Origin: Burkholderia sp. Nafp2/4-1b
GTDB taxonomy: Bacteria > Pseudomonadota > Gammaproteobacteria > Burkholderiales > Burkholderiaceae
Direction: 5' to 3'
Length of the DNA: 64,000 bases
NCBI RefSeq assembly: GCF_003635165.1
Contig: NZ_ML058622.1
Span: 119,991-183,990, forward strand
The position numbers and the translations under genes are program-made. Shown in pieces: positions 1 through 8,521 of this stretch. The first letter of the stretch is position 1, and every line of letters starts with the position of its first letter. The notes beneath the pieces were generated by a model, which saw only the letters and a program-made list of their open reading frames with translations, was not told the DNA's origin and ran no database searches.

Positions 1-281
1 AAAGCGTCGACGCCGATCTCGCCGTTCTCGGCGATGCGTTGTCGAATGGCGATACCGAGCGCGCGCGTCATGCGTCGCACCGGATCAAGGGCGCCGCAGC
101 CGTTGCCGGCCACGCGGCGACGAGCGAACTGGCGGCCGAACTCGAGCGCCGGCTGCAGTTGGCATCCGGCGGCATGCCGCCTGGCATCCGTGCGCTCGGT
201 GACGAACTGTCGCGCCTGCATCGCGCCGACATGGCCGGGCCTGATACGGGTGGGCGCGAATCGGGCGACCGCAACGCCTAG
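1..281 (+). CDS. Hpt-domain signalling protein, C-terminal fragment
   Basis: The gene starts before the window; its frame is open from base 3 and ends at TAG 279-281, leaving about 92 residues. They form most of a histidine phosphotransfer (Hpt) domain. The phospho-accepting His is about residue 26 of the fragment, in the motif SHRIKGAAAVAG, followed by an amphipathic helix (ATSELAAELERRL) and a hydrophilic tail. Hpt domains relay phosphate from a receiver domain to a final response regulator. The parent protein is probably a BvgS/EvgS-like hybrid kinase. It converges on the hybrid kinase at 321-2474, which ends in a receiver and has no Hpt of its own, so the two may belong to one relay. In the known cable-pilus cluster a second kinase (CblT) sits in such a position; that assignment is inference. 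Confidence 0.75.
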   Translation, partial: SVDADLAVLGDALSNGDTERARHASHRIKGAAAVAGHAATSELAAELERRLQLASGGMPPGIRALGDELSRLHRADMAGPDTGGRESGDRNA

Positions 282-289
282 ACGGCCCG

Positions 290-310
290 CGTGGCCCAAA
301 ACCGGCCACG
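290..310. terminator. Hairpin between convergent signalling genes
   Basis: A perfect 7-bp stem (CGTGGCC / GGCCACG, 290-296 and 304-310) with a 7-nt loop lies in the 39-bp gap between two convergent stop codons. It has no clear T-tract, so bidirectional terminator function is a guess from position. Confidence 0.4.
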
Positions 311-320
311 GGACGCGCGC

Positions 321-2474
321 CTATGGCGCGGTCGACACATCCAGTGTGTTATCCGCATCGGTCGGACACCACCGCGCGATCGCCTGGCGCAGCGTGTCGA
401 GCCGCAACGGCTTGCCCAGCACGCAGTCCATGCCGCTTTCCAGGCAATGCATCCGGTGTGTATCGCCGGACTCCGCCGAAGTCGCGATGATCGGAACGCG
501 CCGGGACTTTCGCGCGGCTTCTTCCTGACGGATCATCCGCGCGAGTGCGTAACCGTCGATGTCGGGCAGATTGCAATCGAGCAGCACCACGTCGACCCGG
601 CCCTGCGCGAGGTGCCGCAACGCGTCCTCTCCCGAGCCGGCGAGGATGCCGATGCAGCCGAGCGCGTCGCATTGATCCTGCAGCGCGGCCCGCACGGTCT
701 CGTGATCGTCGACGATCAGGACGCGCGGTGCGCCGCGATACGCCGGCGCGGCCGTTGCATCCGGCAGTGCCGGCGCCGATGGGGCCGACTGTGCCGCAGG
801 CACGCCCTCCGCTGCCGGAACCGGCAATTGCACTGTGAATACCGTCTCGACGTGCGGCGTGCTTTCGACCGCGATCGAGCCGTGCATCAACTCGACGAGT
901 TCCCGACAGATCGCGAGCCCGAGCCCGCTGCCGCCGATGCCGGGTTGCGGCGCACGATCGGCCTGCCAGTAGGTTTCGAAGACATGGCCGAAGCGATCGG
1001 GCGCGATGCCGATGCCGGTGTCGCGCACTTCGAGGCATAACGTACCGTTGCGCCCGTGGCGTGCGGCGAGATAGCTTACGCGCAGCCCAACGGCCCCGGC
1101 CGCCGTGAAATTGATCGCGTTGACGAGCAGATTCAGCACGATCTGGCGCACGCGAACGGGGTCGATCAGCACGTGCAACGACGGCGGCCCCGACACCTCG
1201 AGCATCAACGCCAGCCCCTTTCGCTCCGCACGCCAGCGCACCATGTCGACGGTCTGACTGGCCCACGCGTCGAGCTCGACCGTTTGCGGCGACAGCGTGA
1301 CCTTGCGCGACTCGAGACGCGAGTAGTCGAGGATATCGTCGAGCAGCGTCAGCAGCGTTTCGGAAGCCGATGCGGCCGCCTCCACCCGGCCGCCCTGCTG
1401 CACGGAAAGCCGCGAACGCTGCAGGAATTCGAGCGACGACAGGACCGTCTGCATCGGCGTGCGGATCTCGTGACTGACGAAAGCGAGGAACTTCGCCTTG
1501 TCGCGCTTGCTGCGGATGGCCGCCGCACGGGATTTCCACATCAGGTACGCCAGCACCGCGAACGTCAGCAATGCAAGGGCGATCCCCAGCACCACCGGGG
1601 CGCGATACTGCACGATCGAGCGAAGCGTCGGCTTGCCGTAGTCGCCCAGCTCGATCGAGTCTCGCGTGATCCCGGCCGTCTCGCTGACCGGAATGGCCGC
1701 GAGCGACTTGTCGATGATCGATGCGAGGATCGGCAGGTCGGCCCGAGTAAGCATCGCGAGCGACACTGGGCGGTCGGCCAGCATGCCGGACATGTAGAGC
1801 TGCCCAGTGAATTGCCGGCGCATGATCGGCAGGATCGTGACGTCGATGCCGAGCGCGGCGTCGGCTTCGCCGTTCGCGACTGCGGCGAGCGCGAGCTCTT
1901 CGCTGTCGAACGTCAGCACGTGGAGCGGCACGCCGCTGTGGCGAACGAAGTATTCGACCGCACCGCGCCCCTTGATCGCGATGCGCCGGTCCTTCAGCCG
2001 TTGCAGGCCGAAGATCATCGCGGAATTGTTGCGCGTCACGACGGTCAGTCGCCCGACCAGGTACGGCGCGCTGACCAGCGCGCCGGAGCCGACGCGATCC
2101 GGAACCAGCTCGCGCCAGACACCCGGCAGCAAGTCGACCTTGCCGGCCGCGAGCGCATCGTACGCGTGCCCCCATTCGGTGCCGGGCACCGTCTGGAACG
2201 CGAGTCCGGTCATCTTGGATATCGCACTCAGATAACCCGCGACGAGTCCCGCGTGCCTGCCGTTGCGCATGTATTCGATGGGGTGCCAGTTCGCCTCGAC
2301 CGCGATATGGACGACCGGGTGGTCGCCGATCCAGCGGAGTTCCTCGTCGGTGAAGATCGGCTTCCAGCAGGCGGTCGCGGCGCCCGTGCCGACCGAGACG
2401 GTCAGCAGCAGCGTCGTCAACACGTGGCGAAGCATGCGCCACACCGGGCGATGCGCGGAGAACCTTGCTTCCAT
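321..2474 (-). CDS. cblS: BvgS/EvgS-like hybrid sensor histidine kinase (CblS-like)
   Basis: Probable regulator of the adjacent pilus operon. Domain order in about 717 residues: an N-terminal membrane signal (LRHVLTTLLLTVSVGTGAA); a periplasmic type-3 solute-binding-like sensor domain; a transmembrane helix near residue 300 (VVLGIALALLTFAVLAYLMW); a HisKA domain with the phosphorylated His in FVSHEIRTPMQ; a HATPase domain (N-box VLNLLVNAINFT, G-boxes RDTGIGI and GSGLGLAIC); and a C-terminal receiver with its Asp in LLDCNLPDIDGYA. No Hpt domain follows, unlike full BvgS. An in-frame GTG at 2516 lies inside the upstream hairpin, so the ATG at 2474 was chosen. It follows the pilin genes on the same strand after that hairpin, as cblS follows cblBACD in B. 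cenocepacia. Kinase function is certain; the symbol rests on gene order. Confidence 0.85.
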   Translation of the reverse strand: MEARFSAHRPVWRMLRHVLTTLLLTVSVGTGAATACWKPIFTDEELRWIGDHPVVHIAVEANWHPIEYMRNGRHAGLVAGYLSAISKMTGLAFQTVPGTEWGHAYDALAAGKVDLLPGVWRELVPDRVGSGALVSAPYLVGRLTVVTRNNSAMIFGLQRLKDRRIAIKGRGAVEYFVRHSGVPLHVLTFDSEELALAAVANGEADAALGIDVTILPIMRRQFTGQLYMSGMLADRPVSLAMLTRADLPILASIIDKSLAAIPVSETAGITRDSIELGDYGKPTLRSIVQYRAPVVLGIALALLTFAVLAYLMWKSRAAAIRSKRDKAKFLAFVSHEIRTPMQTVLSSLEFLQRSRLSVQQGGRVEAAASASETLLTLLDDILDYSRLESRKVTLSPQTVELDAWASQTVDMVRWRAERKGLALMLEVSGPPSLHVLIDPVRVRQIVLNLLVNAINFTAAGAVGLRVSYLAARHGRNGTLCLEVRDTGIGIAPDRFGHVFETYWQADRAPQPGIGGSGLGLAICRELVELMHGSIAVESTPHVETVFTVQLPVPAAEGVPAAQSAPSAPALPDATAAPAYRGAPRVLIVDDHETVRAALQDQCDALGCIGILAGSGEDALRHLAQGRVDVVLLDCNLPDIDGYALARMIRQEEAARKSRRVPIIATSAESGDTHRMHCLESGMDCVLGKPLRLDTLRQAIARWCPTDADNTLDVSTAP

Positions 2475-2496
2475 GATCGATTCGCTTGGGATAGAG

Positions 2497-2529
2497 GCGA
2501 TCGGCACCCGCTTCACGGGTGCCGATCGC
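2497..2529 (-). terminator. Strong hairpin after the tip pilin gene
   Basis: A perfect 14-bp inverted repeat (GCGATCGGCACCCG / CGGGTGCCGATCGC) with a 5-nt loop starts directly after the TAG of the upstream gene (2531-2533). No T-run follows on the minus strand. It probably limits readthrough from the pilus genes into the kinase gene, or protects the 3' end of the pilus mRNA. Confidence 0.6.
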
Positions 2530-2530
2530 G

Positions 2531-3694
2531 CTAGAGACTGGCGGACGACGGCGTAAACGTGATCGTCAGCTTGTGGCTGTACTTGCCGGGACGCTTCCAG
2601 ACCGACTGGAATTCCGGCGTCTCGAGTGTCAGTGGCGTCGGCGTGCAGACGACCGGCACCGAAATTCCCGGCAGCGTGACCGAGCGACCGGCGCTGTTGT
2701 TCACGCCCTGAAGCCGCACCGTCTCGTTGTTCGGCAGCGCGATCTTCTTGCCTGCGTAGGTCAGGCTCGCGGTGTAGTCGATACGAGATTCGTAGGCACC
2801 GCTCTTGTCCTTGTCGAGCAACGTGGAATACTGACCTTTATCGCGGCGGTCGATCGTAAGACCATCGCTCGCCGACACGTCGAACCACGTGCTCTGCGAG
2901 TTGTAGCCGTCGTACAGGCACATGTCGACGTTCGACGTGCCCGACATCCGGCTGCCGTTCGGCAGCTTGCGCAGCTTGAGGTCGACGGAGGGTGTCGCGC
3001 TCGTGAACTCCGGCAGATAGACCTGGATGTTGTTCTTGTCGGTGGTGTCCAGCTTGATCGCCGCCTTGAAAACGGCGAGCGTCGTCGCCGCGCCTGTGCT
3101 CCACAGTTTCAGGTTCAGCCGCAGGTTCGCCTTCCAGGCTCCGCCGGACGGGAGCTTCTTGAGCTCCGCGGCGGGAATCCAGACGAATAGTGCGCGCCCG
3201 TCCCAGGTGATGGTGTCGCAACCGCTGACGGTAGCGGACTGCGCCATTTCCATCGGTTTTCGGGCTTTCGACACGACTGGCGCAACGGTGTTGCCGCTGC
3301 AATCCCGGGTACGAACGTATCCGTTTGCGCCGAGAAGATTCAGCACGGCCGTCGCCCCAGTCTTTTCTTCCTTGAACGAAAGCTTGACGACGGTCGACTC
3401 GCCCGACACGCTCCATACCGGTTCGGTCGGGCACGCACCGGTCGCCGTGTCGGTGGACGATTGGCAAGTCCACGCATTTCGCCCCCACTTGGGGGCGTCG
3501 CTCGAATCGTAGCCGCCCAATGCGCTGTCGAAGATCGCGACATCGCCCAGCGGCGCGCCACGATCCCGTGTGGCCTGCGCCGTATCGTTACGATCCGCGG
3601 GCGCCTGCATGACCGCCAATGCATTTAGCGAGAGCACGCCCAGCATGGCCGCCAGGACGATTTCCCGGCAGCGGATTCGATTGAGCTGAAGCAT
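2531..3694 (-). CDS. cblD: CFA/I-class minor pilin / tip adhesin (CblD-like)
   Basis: About 387 residues with a clear signal peptide (EIVLAAMLGVLSLNALA). The mature protein is secreted and rich in beta-strand-forming sequence. It has paired cysteines (WTCQS...GACP, DCSG, SGCDT, DMCLYDG, PVVCTP) typical of the two-domain CooD/CblD tip proteins. It is the last gene of the chaperone-pilin-usher-tip set, 75 bp after the usher stop. The longer frame begins at 3730, but the Met at 3694 directly precedes the signal peptide and was preferred. The family caps the fimbria and mediates receptor binding. The identification uses length, order and family features, not a sequence search. Confidence 0.8.
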   Translation of the reverse strand: MLQLNRIRCREIVLAAMLGVLSLNALAVMQAPADRNDTAQATRDRGAPLGDVAIFDSALGGYDSSDAPKWGRNAWTCQSSTDTATGACPTEPVWSVSGESTVVKLSFKEEKTGATAVLNLLGANGYVRTRDCSGNTVAPVVSKARKPMEMAQSATVSGCDTITWDGRALFVWIPAAELKKLPSGGAWKANLRLNLKLWSTGAATTLAVFKAAIKLDTTDKNNIQVYLPEFTSATPSVDLKLRKLPNGSRMSGTSNVDMCLYDGYNSQSTWFDVSASDGLTIDRRDKGQYSTLLDKDKSGAYESRIDYTASLTYAGKKIALPNNETVRLQGVNNSAGRSVTLPGISVPVVCTPTPLTLETPEFQSVWKRPGKYSHKLTITFTPSSASL

Positions 3695-3769
3695 ATGAAT
3701 GGTTGTTTCCTTGTGTTTTCGGCACCGCAAGCGGCAACGCGCGGTGCCTGCCGGCAGACGTCGTATGCG

Positions 3770-6472
3770 TCACTGCGACGAGTCCGTCACGCCCGTGGTC
3801 CGCGCACGCATCGACATCACGTAGCGATGCTCCAGCAGCTTGCGCACGCGCGCCTGCTTGCGCAGCGACTCCGGCAAAGCATCCGGCCCGGCCACTTCGC
3901 AGCGCACCTTGCCGACCATCATCAGTACGTCCTGCTTGCGCTTGACGTGCAGCGGACAACGCATCAGCGTCGGGCCATCCACGACAAACAGTTCGTTTTC
4001 CTTATGGTCCAGTTCAGCAATAAAGCCGCCCTGGCTGTCGATCAACGGCATCGCGCCGTTGAGAATCACGCTGTCCGACAGCGGCAGACCGCCTTTCGAG
4101 AATGCCTGGCCGACATAGGTGTACGTCACCTTCGCGTTGACGTCGCGCAGCGCGAGTTGCCCGGGCACCATGAATAGCGTGCGCTTGCCGAGCCCCTCGG
4201 TCACGCTCGTTGCACCCACGGCAGCATGCGCGCCCGCGTCGCTCACTTCGGTAGTCACCGGTGTGAAGGCCGACACCGGCAGCAGCGCGCGCTGCCCGAA
4301 CCCGACCTTGATCCGCGTGCTCGAATCGCTGTGCACTTCGGCCGCCATGCCGCTCGCATCCTCGCGCTTGCCTACCCTGATGGCGAAACCCGCGAGCGGA
4401 TCCGACTGCGACGCGGATGCGCCGAGGAACACGCCCTGTCTCGCCACCGCGAACGACGACGAATAGCTCGCCGTCACCGAAGGATTGTTGCCGCCGCTGT
4501 CGCGGCTGTAACTGTTCGCGACCGACCCGGCGACGTCGCCGTAGCGCCCCTTCCAGCGGCCCTGCATGGTGCCCGTCAGGCTGTCGGTTCCATATCCCGA
4601 CACGCCGAGCGCGAGTTCCCGGTAGGTGTCGCCCTGCCAGTTCCAGTTGCGGTCGAGCGTGTAGTTCGTCGTCGTGCTGTTGCGATCCGTGCGCACGTCG
4701 ACGCCCGCCGACGTATACGCGGACGCGCTCCCGGGTCGCATCGCCGGCTCCGCCATCGACAGCGTCACGCCGACGTAGCCGCCGTACTCGCCGCGGGCAC
4801 CGGTGTTGCGGTTCGCGTACGCGCCAATGCGCAGGTTCGCGCTGATCTTGCGCCACGTGACGGAACGCGACAGCGACGCCTGCAAGGCGCGCGACACCTG
4901 GTCTCCCTGACGGAACACGGGCGTTGCCCACGGACGGTCCGGTGTGTCGGGCAGCCAGTCCTGCGACCGCCCGACGCTCTTGTTGTACGTGTAGCCGAGC
5001 ATTGCCGACCAGCTTCCGAGCGGAAACGACACTGTCGCGTTCAGCATGTCATAACAGCCAATGTCGCGATACGACACGGCCGGGCCGTTGCACGCGGCAC
5101 CGCGCATCTGGTAGCGGTACACGCTCCACGACACGCCGTCGGCGAACGAAATCTGCTGCGTGTTGCCGCGCGAACCGTCGTTGCCAACGAAGAACGAACC
5201 GCCGGCGGAGAGCACGCCCAGCGGAAAAGCATGGCGCCACTCCAGCGCCGTTTCGTTGTACACGTGCTGGCCAACGCTCGCGATGCCGCTCGTCAGCGCC
5301 ATTTCCCGCAACAGCGGAATCCGCACACCGGCTGCCGCGGCCATGCCGTCGGGTGCATCCCGGTCGGACGGTCGGCCTGCCTGCGCGAACCATTGCGCTA
5401 TGCGCGAATTGATGCCGCCGCCGGTCTTCGTGAACGGCGTCGTCTGCGTGCGCACCTGCACGCCGTTCTCGAACACGCGCAGCGTCAGCGGATAGGTGCC
5501 TTCCGGAAAGAGCGACGTATCCAGCGCATTGACGCCGGCCTTCATGTAGATCGTGCCCAGCAGCTCATGCCCGCGATACGCATCGATGCGCGAATCGCGC
5601 GGCAACAGCAGCGTGACGGGCGTGCCTTGCTGCGCGACTTCCGGATTCACATAGGCCAGCGTCGTGCCCACGCGCACGCCGTCGAGCGTGCCGACCGGCA
5701 ACATCGTGAACCCGAAGTTGCCGCCGAGCGCGCTCGCGAGGTTGCGGTTGTCCATCCGGCCGGCCTGCGCGTAGTGCTCGGCGCCGAGATCGTGGCGGTA
5801 GTAGAGATCCTGCAGCTGGACATGGCTGTCGGATCCCCTCGAATAACCCGTATGGGAAAAATTCCAGTTCCCGCCGATGAAGCTCTTCGGCGTGATGCCG
5901 AGCGCACCTGTGCCGGACACGGACAGGCTCTCGTAGCCGCGCCCGCCAGACAGGTTGATCGTTTGCTGATGGATGAGCGCGTTTTCCGTCAGCGGCGACG
6001 GTTCGCGAAACCGCTTGTCGCGTTCTTCGGTGCTCACCCAGTCGCGCGACAGGAACAGCTCGAGGTTCCCGTCGCTTTCGTCGTAGATCACGGCCGCGCT
6101 GTCCGTGTCGACATACCCGCAGCCGTTCACGCCCGCCTGCCCCGCGCAAGCGAGATTGCCGTTGCGCGCCATCGTCATCGACAGCGCGTCGCCGATCGCC
6201 GACACGTCCGCTGCCGGGTTCACCTGCGAGCCGAGCGCCTGCAACAGGCGCGCGGGATCCTCGAATCGCACTGTGTCAGGCGTCACGAACACGCGAAACA
6301 AGCCAAGCGGCTTGCCGAGAAAATTGACGTTGATGCGTTCGTCGTGTCCCGTCATGATGTCCTCGAAGCCCGGCGGCACGGCCGAAGCGGCCTGCGCAAC
6401 GGACGCGATGTCCATCACACACAGAGCGCTCAGGCATGCGACAACGGTCTTCTTGAGGTCGAATGGAATCAT
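3770..6472 (-). CDS. cblC: CFA/I-class outer-membrane fimbrial usher (CblC-like)
   Basis: A 900-residue protein with an N-terminal signal (TVVACLSALCVMDIASVAQA). The N-terminus then carries the usher pattern (FEDIMTGHDERINVNFLGKPLG). A long glycine/serine/aromatic-rich beta-barrel region follows, and the C-terminus is a globular domain. Ushers of the alternate chaperone-usher pathway form the outer-membrane pore through which chaperone-bound pilins are assembled. It lies 85 bp after the pilin stop, separated by a strong intrinsic terminator, so it should be expressed below the pilin. Length and position match cblC of the cable-pilus operon. Confidence 0.88.
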   Translation of the reverse strand: MIPFDLKKTVVACLSALCVMDIASVAQAASAVPPGFEDIMTGHDERINVNFLGKPLGLFRVFVTPDTVRFEDPARLLQALGSQVNPAADVSAIGDALSMTMARNGNLACAGQAGVNGCGYVDTDSAAVIYDESDGNLELFLSRDWVSTEERDKRFREPSPLTENALIHQQTINLSGGRGYESLSVSGTGALGITPKSFIGGNWNFSHTGYSRGSDSHVQLQDLYYRHDLGAEHYAQAGRMDNRNLASALGGNFGFTMLPVGTLDGVRVGTTLAYVNPEVAQQGTPVTLLLPRDSRIDAYRGHELLGTIYMKAGVNALDTSLFPEGTYPLTLRVFENGVQVRTQTTPFTKTGGGINSRIAQWFAQAGRPSDRDAPDGMAAAAGVRIPLLREMALTSGIASVGQHVYNETALEWRHAFPLGVLSAGGSFFVGNDGSRGNTQQISFADGVSWSVYRYQMRGAACNGPAVSYRDIGCYDMLNATVSFPLGSWSAMLGYTYNKSVGRSQDWLPDTPDRPWATPVFRQGDQVSRALQASLSRSVTWRKISANLRIGAYANRNTGARGEYGGYVGVTLSMAEPAMRPGSASAYTSAGVDVRTDRNSTTTNYTLDRNWNWQGDTYRELALGVSGYGTDSLTGTMQGRWKGRYGDVAGSVANSYSRDSGGNNPSVTASYSSSFAVARQGVFLGASASQSDPLAGFAIRVGKREDASGMAAEVHSDSSTRIKVGFGQRALLPVSAFTPVTTEVSDAGAHAAVGATSVTEGLGKRTLFMVPGQLALRDVNAKVTYTYVGQAFSKGGLPLSDSVILNGAMPLIDSQGGFIAELDHKENELFVVDGPTLMRCPLHVKRKQDVLMMVGKVRCEVAGPDALPESLRKQARVRKLLEHRYVMSMRARTTGVTDSSQ

Positions 6473-6506
6473 GCGGGAATCGAAAATGGTTTTGCAGGAG
6501 TACTAC

Positions 6507-6537
6507 AAAAAACAGGGCGCGCCGTTCAGGCGCGCCC
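6507..6537 (-). terminator. Intrinsic terminator/attenuator between pilin and usher
   Basis: On the minus strand, 20 nt after the pilin stop, a perfect 9-bp GC stem (GGGCGCGCC / GGCGCGCCC, 6515-6523 and 6529-6537) with a 5-nt loop is followed, after TG, by a run of six T. This is a textbook rho-independent terminator within the operon. It would give high pilin and low usher/tip expression. Confidence 0.85.
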
Positions 6538-6557
6538 CGTCGATACTGCGGAGGGGC

Positions 6558-7058
6558 TTAGCTACCCGATGCCGCGCTCTGCGTGAGGATCACGCTGACC
6601 AGGCCCTGATAGCTGCCGGACGCCGTGACGGCCGCGACAGTCTTCTGGCCGATCGACAGCGGCAGCACGTTCGAGCCCTGTGCCAGTTCGCCCAGGAAGA
6701 GGTCCGCGGTCTTCACCGTCTTCGCCGTCGTGCTCAACTCGGTGTCGCCCAGCTTGACCGTCAGCGGAATCTCCGCCGCGCCCGGGCTCGTCTGGTTCTT
6801 CAGCGACGCGTCGGCCGCCAGGCGGATCTGCAGATCCTTCGCCTTGTCGTTCGTGAAGATCTTCGCGTTCACTACAGCTGCCTGAAGACCCGTGCCTGGC
6901 AGATATTGCATCTGCATGGTCGTCGGCAGTGACGAGCCGTCCGCCGACAGCATTTCGAGCGTCGTGTCGACGTTGGCGGTGACGGTAATGTCCTTCTGGA
7001 CGGCGTAGGCCGACATCGACATCAGAGCGGCGGCAGCGATCGGAACGTATTTCAGCAT
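6558..7058 (-). CDS. cblA: CFA/I-class major pilin (CblA-like)
   Basis: A 166-residue secreted structural subunit. The signal peptide (MLKYVPIAAAALMSMSAYA) is followed by the mature N-terminus VQKDITVTANVDTTLEML, the donor-strand-like start typical of cable pilin and CFA/I pilins. It has no cysteines in the mature part, as in this pilin class. It starts 3 nt after the chaperone stop, and its Shine-Dalgarno sequence AAGGA overlaps the end of the chaperone gene, so translation is likely coupled. Cable pili mediate adhesion and inter-cell tangling. Whether this allele forms the giant cable type cannot be read from the sequence. Confidence 0.87.
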   Translation of the reverse strand: MLKYVPIAAAALMSMSAYAVQKDITVTANVDTTLEMLSADGSSLPTTMQMQYLPGTGLQAAVVNAKIFTNDKAKDLQIRLAADASLKNQTSPGAAEIPLTVKLGDTELSTTAKTVKTADLFLGELAQGSNVLPLSIGQKTVAAVTASGSYQGLVSVILTQSAASGS

Positions 7059-7061
7059 GGG

Positions 7062-7883
7062 TTAGTCCTTCTGGTTGGTTGAAACAATGTTATGGCCGGT
7101 CCGGGCCTCGTTATTCGCGCTCGGCGCGTTCATCGCGTCGGCGGAATGCGTGCGCACAACCTTCTGCTGCACATCTGCCATTCCCCCAACTCGATATCGG
7201 ATTCGCACATAAGGTGCGGAATGCAACCCCTCGAGCCTGAAGTGCTGGTCCGGGTAGACACTGCGGTCGAATTTCGTCCACTGGCATGACGAATCGTCCT
7301 GCTCGGACTGGCAGGTGCCAGCTTCGAGCAAGCCGATCCGGACGTTGCCGGTATTGGTCAGCGTGCCGTTCGACACGTCGAAATCGGGCACGGGCGTCTT
7401 CGGCAGCACACGGACGAGCGGCGCCCAGACGAGGCTGAAGTTGACCTTGCCGGACACGTCGTCCGTCGCCGTGGATTCGTCGTCGGACGGCGCCGCCACC
7501 GGCTGCAGGTAGACGCGATACAGCACCTCCTTCTGCGGCACGCCGAGCGGAATCACCCGCACGAGCCGCGTGCCGCCGGCCGGCAGCGCGAACTTCGCCG
7601 GCGAGATCACGATCGCGTCATCGCCGGAATTCATGCTGGCCTGCTCGCGCTCGTGATCCGTTGCCGGATCGATCACGCGCTTCGCGATCGCCTTCACGTA
7701 TTGCGTCGCATCGGATTTCGAATAGATGCGCAACTCCGCGGCCGACTCCTTGCCGGCCCCGATCGACGCCGCCATCGGATAGACCAGCATGTTCGCGCTG
7801 GCTATCGACGAGGCAAGCGACATCGCGATTGCGGCAAGCGACATCCAGTGCGTACTGGTTCTCTTATTGAAAATAATTTGCAT
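7062..7883 (-). CDS. cblB: Periplasmic fimbrial chaperone, CS1/CFA-I type (CblB-like)
   Basis: A 273-residue protein, first gene of the pilus operon. A signal peptide (MSLAAIAMSLASSIASA) precedes an immunoglobulin-like chaperone domain. That domain begins MLVYPMAASIGAGKESAAELRIYSKSD and contains the conserved stretch around ISPAKFALPAGGTRLVRVIPL, which covers the subunit-binding edge. A second domain follows from about residue 155, with a Cys pair (GTCQS, SSCQW). CS1-pili formation chaperones hold pilins in an assembly-competent state in the periplasm. The start at 7883 lies in AT-rich DNA with a weak Shine-Dalgarno; the Met at 7844, next to the hydrophobic core, is an alternative. Confidence 0.85.
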   Translation of the reverse strand: MQIIFNKRTSTHWMSLAAIAMSLASSIASANMLVYPMAASIGAGKESAAELRIYSKSDATQYVKAIAKRVIDPATDHEREQASMNSGDDAIVISPAKFALPAGGTRLVRVIPLGVPQKEVLYRVYLQPVAAPSDDESTATDDVSGKVNFSLVWAPLVRVLPKTPVPDFDVSNGTLTNTGNVRIGLLEAGTCQSEQDDSSCQWTKFDRSVYPDQHFRLEGLHSAPYVRIRYRVGGMADVQQKVVRTHSADAMNAPSANNEARTGHNIVSTNQKD

Positions 7884-8409
7884 AACTTATCGATACAGAA
7901 TCCATTTCACGTATTCGCGGGCAGTCGCACGTCGCTCGGGTCACATTCCAGGCGACATACTCATGACTGGCGACATGCCTGAAATGGCTCAACCAGCCAC
8001 TTCCACCGAAGTTACGGCGCGAGTCACGACGCTCTTCGTCGATGCGCGCTGCACGCTGCAGCCGATCACTCAAGCGCCTGCGGAATCTCCAGCGTTTTGC
8101 CTATCCGGTGCACTGCCAAGCACCCCAGCTATCGCAACGCATTACTTGATTAGGATTTTGACTAATCGATGGGGCAAGGAATATAGGATTCGTCCTAAAT
8201 TTGATTCTTCTGCGCCAATTGCTAGGACTAGTTCGCCGATAAAGGCCCAAACACCCGCGATCCGCATTGTGGGACGACACACGACGGATTGCAGCCAAAA
8301 GTCGCTCACGATAAGTTTCCGCATGGCGTGGCGCACGAGACTCGGGCCATGGCCACCGGGCAATCGAGGCGGGATGATGCGCGGGCAGGATGCCAGCGCG
8401 CGATGTGAT
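7884..8409 (-). promoter_or_regulatory. Pilus operon upstream region with repeated TAGGA boxes
   Basis: About 640 bp separate the chaperone start from the next gene (8522), and no gene is seen here. The part at 8140-8235 is AT-rich and carries three TAGGA-type sites: 8151-8165 (TAGGATTTTGACTAA), 8184-8197 (TAGGA-TTCG-TCCTA, an inverted repeat) and 8222-8231 (CTAGGACTAG). Such repeated half-sites upstream of a two-component-controlled operon suggest binding sites for a BvgA/CblR-type response regulator. The role is inferred. Confidence 0.45.
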
Positions 8410-8439
8410 GTCGGACGCGCGAGCGAGCGCGCATCCGAC
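8410..8439. terminator. Imperfect inverted repeat upstream of the pilus region
   Basis: GTCGGA-C-GCGCG pairs with CGCGC-A-TCCGAC across a 6-nt loop, with one mismatch. It lies about 90 bp beyond the end of the DAHP synthase gene. It may be a terminator or a regulatory palindrome. Confidence 0.3.
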
Positions 8440-8492
8440 GTGATGAAACGACCTGTTTGGCACCAATCGTCGTCGGAGTGCCGCACATGACG

Positions 8493-8517
8493 ACGGCGGC
8501 CTCTAACCCGCCGCCGT
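8493..8517 (-). terminator. Hairpin after aroG
   Basis: An 8-bp stem (ACGGCGGC / GCCGCCGT) with a 9-nt loop lies immediately downstream of the aroG stop codon on the minus strand. It has no T-tract. Confidence 0.45.
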
Positions 8518-8521
8518 TACC

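Noticed and set aside
4226..6586. A plus-strand open frame of 786 codons opposite the usher gene
   Set aside because: Its Arg/His-rich composition and position opposite a real usher show it is a shadow frame.
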